From Lawsonibacter sp. (GTDB lineage Bacteria; Bacillota; Clostridia; Oscillospirales; Oscillospiraceae): a stretch of 8,148 nucleotides of DNA. Below, piece after piece: positions 5,632 to 8,148 of the stretch (position 1 is the stretch's first letter; the number at the start of each line of letters is the position of its first letter). Under the pieces are notes generated by a model, which had not been told where the DNA came from, did no database searches, and was given only the letters and a program-made list of their open reading frames with translations. Made by a program: the position numbers and the translations under genes. The stretch covers positions 1 to 8,148 of the forward strand of contig JAHHSC010000059.1 of assembly GCA_020025455.1 (NCBI GenBank), read 5' to 3'.

Positions 5632-6568
5632 GAAGAAGATTCTGACCCCCGACCAGGTCGATATGAGCGTGGAGCTGGCCGGCATGAAGATGAAAAACCC
5701 CGTGGTGGTGGCCTCCGGCACCTTCGGCTTCGGTCACGAGTATAACCAGTTCTTTGACCTGAGCGAGCTGGGCGGCATCTGCGCCAAGGGTCTGACCCTT
5801 CATCCCCGCCAGGGCAATCCCGCCCCCCGTATTGCCGAGACTCCCATGGGCATCCTGAACTCTGTGGGCCTCCAGAACCCCGGCGTAGACGCGTTTATCG
5901 CCGAGGAGCTGCCCTTCCTGCGCAAGTTCGATACCAAGGTCATTGCCAACATCTCCGGCAACACCCCGGAGGAGTACGGCATCATGTGTGAGAAGCTCTC
6001 CGGGGCCGGTGTGGACATGATTGAGGTCAACATCTCCTGCCCCAACGTGAAGGCGGGCGGCCTGGCCTACGGCACCCAGCCTGAGCTGGCCGCCGAGGTC
6101 ACCGAGGTGGCCAAAGCCCACGCGGGCAAGGTCCCCGTCATGGTAAAGCTGTCCCCCAACGTCACCGACATTACCGAGATCGCCCGTGCCGTGGAGGGTG
6201 CCGGTGCCGACGCTGTGTCCCTTATCAACACGCTGCGAGGGATGCGAATTGATGTGAACACCCGCCGTCCCGTTCTGAAGATGAACACAGGCGGTATGTC
6301 CGGGCCTGCCGTCCTTCCCGTGGCGGTTCGTATGGTCTGGGAGGTGGCAAATGCCGTCAAGGTGCCCGTGCTGGGCATGGGCGGCGTCAGCAAGGGCGAG
6401 GATGCCGCCCAGCTCATGCTGGCCGGTGCCTCCGCCGTGGCCGTGGGCACTGCCCTGTTTGCCGACCCCTACACCCACCGGAAGGTGCTGGCCGGTCTGC
6501 GTGATCTGTGTGCCCGCCAGGGTCTGGAGCAGGTCTCCCAGCTCACCGGCGGCGTGAAGCCCTGGTAA
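5624..6568 (+). CDS. pyrD: Dihydroorotate dehydrogenase catalytic subunit PyrD (class 1B)
   Basis: PyrD oxidises dihydroorotate to orotate on FMN and, as class 1B, works with PyrK and NAD+. The 314-residue TIM-barrel protein shows NPVVVASGTFGFG (25-37), CAKGLTLHPRQGNPAPRI (53-70) with Lys55, LNSVGLQNPGVD (78-89), the catalytic-base loop EVNISCPNVKAGG (134-146) with Cys139, VMVKLSPNV (172-180) with Lys175, INTLRGM near 207, and the FMN-phosphate region GMGGVSKGEDA with GASAVAVGTA near the C-terminus. Cysteine as base, rather than serine, marks class 1. The ATG at 5624 overlaps the pyrK stop (ATGTCTGA), and GGAGGT lies eight bases upstream inside pyrK. The first 13 residues before VELAG are poorly conserved, and Met14 is a possible but unsupported alternative start. 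It is the last gene of the operon. Confidence 0.97.
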   Translation: MSEKKILTPDQVDMSVELAGMKMKNPVVVASGTFGFGHEYNQFFDLSELGGICAKGLTLHPRQGNPAPRIAETPMGILNSVGLQNPGVDAFIAEELPFLRKFDTKVIANISGNTPEEYGIMCEKLSGAGVDMIEVNISCPNVKAGGLAYGTQPELAAEVTEVAKAHAGKVPVMVKLSPNVTDITEIARAVEGAGADAVSLINTLRGMRIDVNTRRPVLKMNTGGMSGPAVLPVAVRMVWEVANAVKVPVLGMGGVSKGEDAAQLMLAGASAVAVGTALFADPYTHRKVLAGLRDLCARQGLEQVSQLTGGVKPW

Positions 6569-6598
6569 GGTCTATATCTGCGGTATCTCCGCCTCTCC

Positions 6599-6634
6599 CG
6601 TGTCTCCCCGCCCGGGGAGACACGAGCTTATTTT
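6599..6634 (+). terminator. Stem-loop terminator at the end of the pyr operon
   Basis: CGTGTCTCCCC (6599-6609) pairs perfectly with GGGGAGACACG (6614-6624), an 11-bp stem with a GCCC loop. AGC and TTATTTT (6628-6634) follow. It sits 30 bases after the pyrD stop. The T-run is interrupted and slightly distant, so some read-through into the downstream fusion gene is possible; no separate promoter for that gene is evident. Confidence 0.7.
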
Positions 6635-6652
6635 CCCCGAACTTTCCCCGAA
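6632..6652 (+). repeat. Two tandem copies of TTTCCCCGAA
   Basis: TTTCCCCGAA occurs at 6632-6641 and again at 6643-6652, an 11-base period, directly between the pyr terminator and the ribosome site of the next gene. Each copy contains TCCCCG, which could pair with CGGGGA (6613-6618) of the terminator stem. The role is unknown. Confidence 0.5.
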
Positions 6653-6666
6653 AGAGGTGTTTTCTT

Positions 6667-7827
6667 TTGACCACGATCTATCTGATCCGCCATGCCGAGG
6701 CCGAGGGCAACCTGTACCGGCGCATCCATGGCTGGTACGATGCCCTCATCACCGAAAATGGCTTTGCCCAAATCGACGCGCTGGCGCGGCGGTTCCAGGA
6801 TATCCATGTGGACGCCGTCTACTCCAGCGACCTGTACCGGACCATGACCACCGCCCGCTCCATCTATAAGCCAAAGGGACTTCCCCTCCACACCGATCCC
6901 GACCTGCGTGAGATCCACATGGGCGACTGGGAGGACCTGACCTGGGGCGGCAAGGGCCGCGAGGAGCCGGAGTCCATGGCCGCCTTCCAGCGTTGTGACC
7001 CCGCCTGGCGCGCCCCAAACGGCGAGTGCTTCCGTGAGGTAGGCGACCGGGTCCAGGGGGCTGTCCGCCGTATTGCGGCAAACCACCCGGACCAGACCAT
7101 CGCCCTTTTCAGCCACGGCTGTGCCATCCGTCAGCTGCTGGCCGATCTGAAGGGGTTCCAGCCCGGTCATTGGAACGAGGTCCCCCACGGTGAGAACACC
7201 AGTGTCACCCGCCTGTTCTTCGAGGACGATCAGTTGACCCTGGACCCCAGCTGTGAGCTGGACGCCTCCCACCTGGACCCCTCCATCTGCACCCTGGCCA
7301 AGCAGAACTGGTGGCGGAAGGACAACGCCCGGCCCCAGGATGTAAACCTCTGGTTTCGCGCCGCGGATTGGTCCAAGGATCGGGAGACCTACCTCCAGGC
7401 CCGCAGCGAGGCCTGGCACAACACCCATGCAAACGGACCGGAATTCGACGGCGACAGCTTTCTGAAGGCAGCTGAGGAGCACCTGGCAGCCACCCCCCAC
7501 GGGGTTATGTTCGCCATGTCCGGCAGCCAGATGGTGGGCATTATTGAGCTGGACCCCGTCCGCTACGCCCAGGACAATGCGGGCTATATTCCGTTCTGCT
7601 ACATTGTCCCCGAACTGCGGGAGCAGAGCCTCGGCGCCCAGCTGCTGGGGGAGGCCGTCTCCTTCTTCCGCCCACTGGGCCGGGACAAGCTGCGCCTGCG
7701 CTGCGCCCCCTATAACGCCCGCGCACAGCGTTTCTATGCCAAATCCGGTTTCTGCAAGATCGGCGAGGAGCAGAACAGCCGAGTTCCCCTGGATATTTTG
7801 GAAAAGTACATCGGTTACGACCGATGA
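6667..7827 (+). CDS. Fusion protein: histidine phosphatase domain + GNAT acetyltransferase domain
   Basis: The protein is 386 residues and its substrates are unknown. Residues 1-195 form a phosphoglycerate-mutase-like histidine phosphatase: IYLIRHAEAEGN (4-15) with Arg8 and the phospho-accepting His9, SSDLYRTMTTA (53-63) with Arg58, LREIHMGDWE (80-89) with the likely proton donor Glu82, and LFSHGCAIR (147-155) with His150. All catalytic residues are present. Residues 225-386 look like a GNAT acyltransferase: VMFAMSGSQMVGIIEL (280-295), VPELREQSLGAQLL (314-327) as the acetyl-CoA pyrophosphate loop, and NARAQRFYAKSGF (350-362), the typical C-terminal motif. I chose TTG at 6667 because it yields MTTIYLIRHAE and has AGAGGTG seven bases upstream; the open frame from 6508 only runs through pyrD and the terminator. 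The gene follows the pyr terminator and precedes the ygiQ-like gene by 13 bp. A role in phosphometabolite or small-molecule turnover is only a guess. Confidence 0.88.
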   Translation: MTTIYLIRHAEAEGNLYRRIHGWYDALITENGFAQIDALARRFQDIHVDAVYSSDLYRTMTTARSIYKPKGLPLHTDPDLREIHMGDWEDLTWGGKGREEPESMAAFQRCDPAWRAPNGECFREVGDRVQGAVRRIAANHPDQTIALFSHGCAIRQLLADLKGFQPGHWNEVPHGENTSVTRLFFEDDQLTLDPSCELDASHLDPSICTLAKQNWWRKDNARPQDVNLWFRAADWSKDRETYLQARSEAWHNTHANGPEFDGDSFLKAAEEHLAATPHGVMFAMSGSQMVGIIELDPVRYAQDNAGYIPFCYIVPELREQSLGAQLLGEAVSFFRPLGRDKLRLRCAPYNARAQRFYAKSGFCKIGEEQNSRVPLDILEKYIGYDR

Positions 7828-7840
7828 GTGAGGTTTTGCC

Positions 7841-8148
7841 ATGAGTTTTGACCGAGATCTATTTTTACCCGTCTCTTTGGACGATATGAAGCGTCGTGGC
7901 TGGGACTACTACGACTTTCTGTTCATCACTGCGGATGCCTATGTGGATCACCCCTCCTTCGGCCCTGCGATTCTAAGCCGTATTCTGGAGGCCAAGGGCT
8001 ACCGGGTGGCCATTTTGTCCCAGCCCGACTGGAAGGACTCCAGCTCCTTCACCGCCCTGGGCCGTCCCCGTCTGGGCGTGCTTATTTCCGGCGGCAACAT
8101 CGACTCCATGGTGGCCCACTACACCGCCGCCCGGAAGCGCCGCCATGA
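7841..8148 (+). CDS. YgiQ-family radical SAM protein, N-terminal part (runs off right edge)
   Basis: The first 102 codons of a gene cut by the window edge. The start MSFDRDLFLPVSLDDMKRRG followed by WDYYDFLFITADAYVDHPSFGPAI, then LSRILEAKGYRVAILSQPDW, LGRPRLGVLISGGNIDSM and HYTAARKRRH closely parallels the N-terminus of E. coli YgiQ (FLPMSREEM, VTGDAYVDHPSFG, RMLEAQGFRVGIIAQPDW, GNMDSM, RYTADRRLRHDD). Full family members are about 600-700 residues, and the radical SAM CxxxCxxC cluster would lie beyond the edge, so it is not seen here. The family's reaction is not established. The ATG at 7841 has GAGG seven bases upstream and lies 13 bp after the fusion gene, so the two are probably cotranscribed. 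Confidence 0.9.
   Translation, partial: MSFDRDLFLPVSLDDMKRRGWDYYDFLFITADAYVDHPSFGPAILSRILEAKGYRVAILSQPDWKDSSSFTALGRPRLGVLISGGNIDSMVAHYTAARKRRH

Noticed and set aside
3911..6478. Several minus-strand open frames opposite pyrF, pyrK and pyrD
   Set aside because: They are mirror frames of strongly GC-biased genes, repetitive in G, H, A and V, with no motif.
6508..6666. N-terminal extension of the phosphatase-GNAT protein into pyrD
   Set aside because: The extra 53 residues would be read through the end of pyrD in another frame and through the terminator stem. The family start (IYLIRHAE) and a ribosome site support TTG at 6667.
6628..7842. Minus-strand open frame (404 codons) opposite the phosphatase-GNAT gene
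   Set aside because: Same cause: the plus strand carries recognisable catalytic motifs, while the complement shows none and has no ribosome site that stands out.
1..8148. CRISPR array, transposon, phage, tRNA, toxin-antitoxin or defence genes
   Set aside because: No regularly spaced repeats, terminal inverted repeats, transposase motifs or tRNA-like folds were seen. All sizeable coding regions are accounted for by metabolic genes.

Overview
The window looks like a piece of a high-GC, low-pI-type Firmicute chromosome, most likely a gut Oscillospiraceae relative (Flavonifractor/Lawsonibacter/Intestinimonas-like). This placement is an inference. It rests on strong C/G preference at third codon positions, Shine-Dalgarno sites of the AGGAGG type, a PyrK/PyrD class 1B dihydroorotate dehydrogenase, a short type-2-like ArgC and a tetrameric-type Cdd. 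Everything recognised is ordinary housekeeping metabolism. I see no CRISPR array, transposon, phage gene, tRNA or rRNA.

Left part, minus strand (1-2390). Reading leftwards there is a 60-residue YtxH-like small membrane protein gene (2390-2208), cytidine deaminase cdd (2106-1711) with a good intrinsic terminator (1691-1653), and then argC (1519-581) followed 29 bp later by argJ (551 to the left edge, truncated). argC and cdd each have a plausible sigma-A promoter, and the two share the same -35 hexamer.

Right part, plus strand (2469-8148). A strong promoter (perfect TATAAT, 17-bp spacer) drives a compact pyrimidine biosynthesis operon, pyrC-pyrF-pyrK-pyrD. It encodes dihydroorotase, a class 2 OMP decarboxylase, and the electron-transfer and catalytic subunits of an NAD-linked dihydroorotate dehydrogenase. 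pyrK and pyrD overlap by 8 bases. The operon ends in an 11-bp stem-loop with a short T-run. Downstream is a TTG-started gene that fuses a histidine phosphatase domain to a GNAT acetyltransferase domain, and 13 bp after it the start of a YgiQ-family radical SAM gene that runs off the right edge.

Functionally, de novo pyrimidine synthesis (plus strand) and pyrimidine salvage by cytidine deaminase (minus strand) are transcribed away from each other around 2100-2580, with the small YtxH-like gene between them. The arginine genes argC and argJ carry out the NAGSA dehydrogenase and acetyl-transfer steps of ornithine synthesis. carAB, pyrB, pyrE and any pyrR are not in the window. The most unusual items are the phosphatase-acetyltransferase fusion, the small YtxH-like gene bracketed by two GC-rich inverted repeats, and a pyr leader with no recognisable PyrR attenuator. 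I found no convincing novel system.
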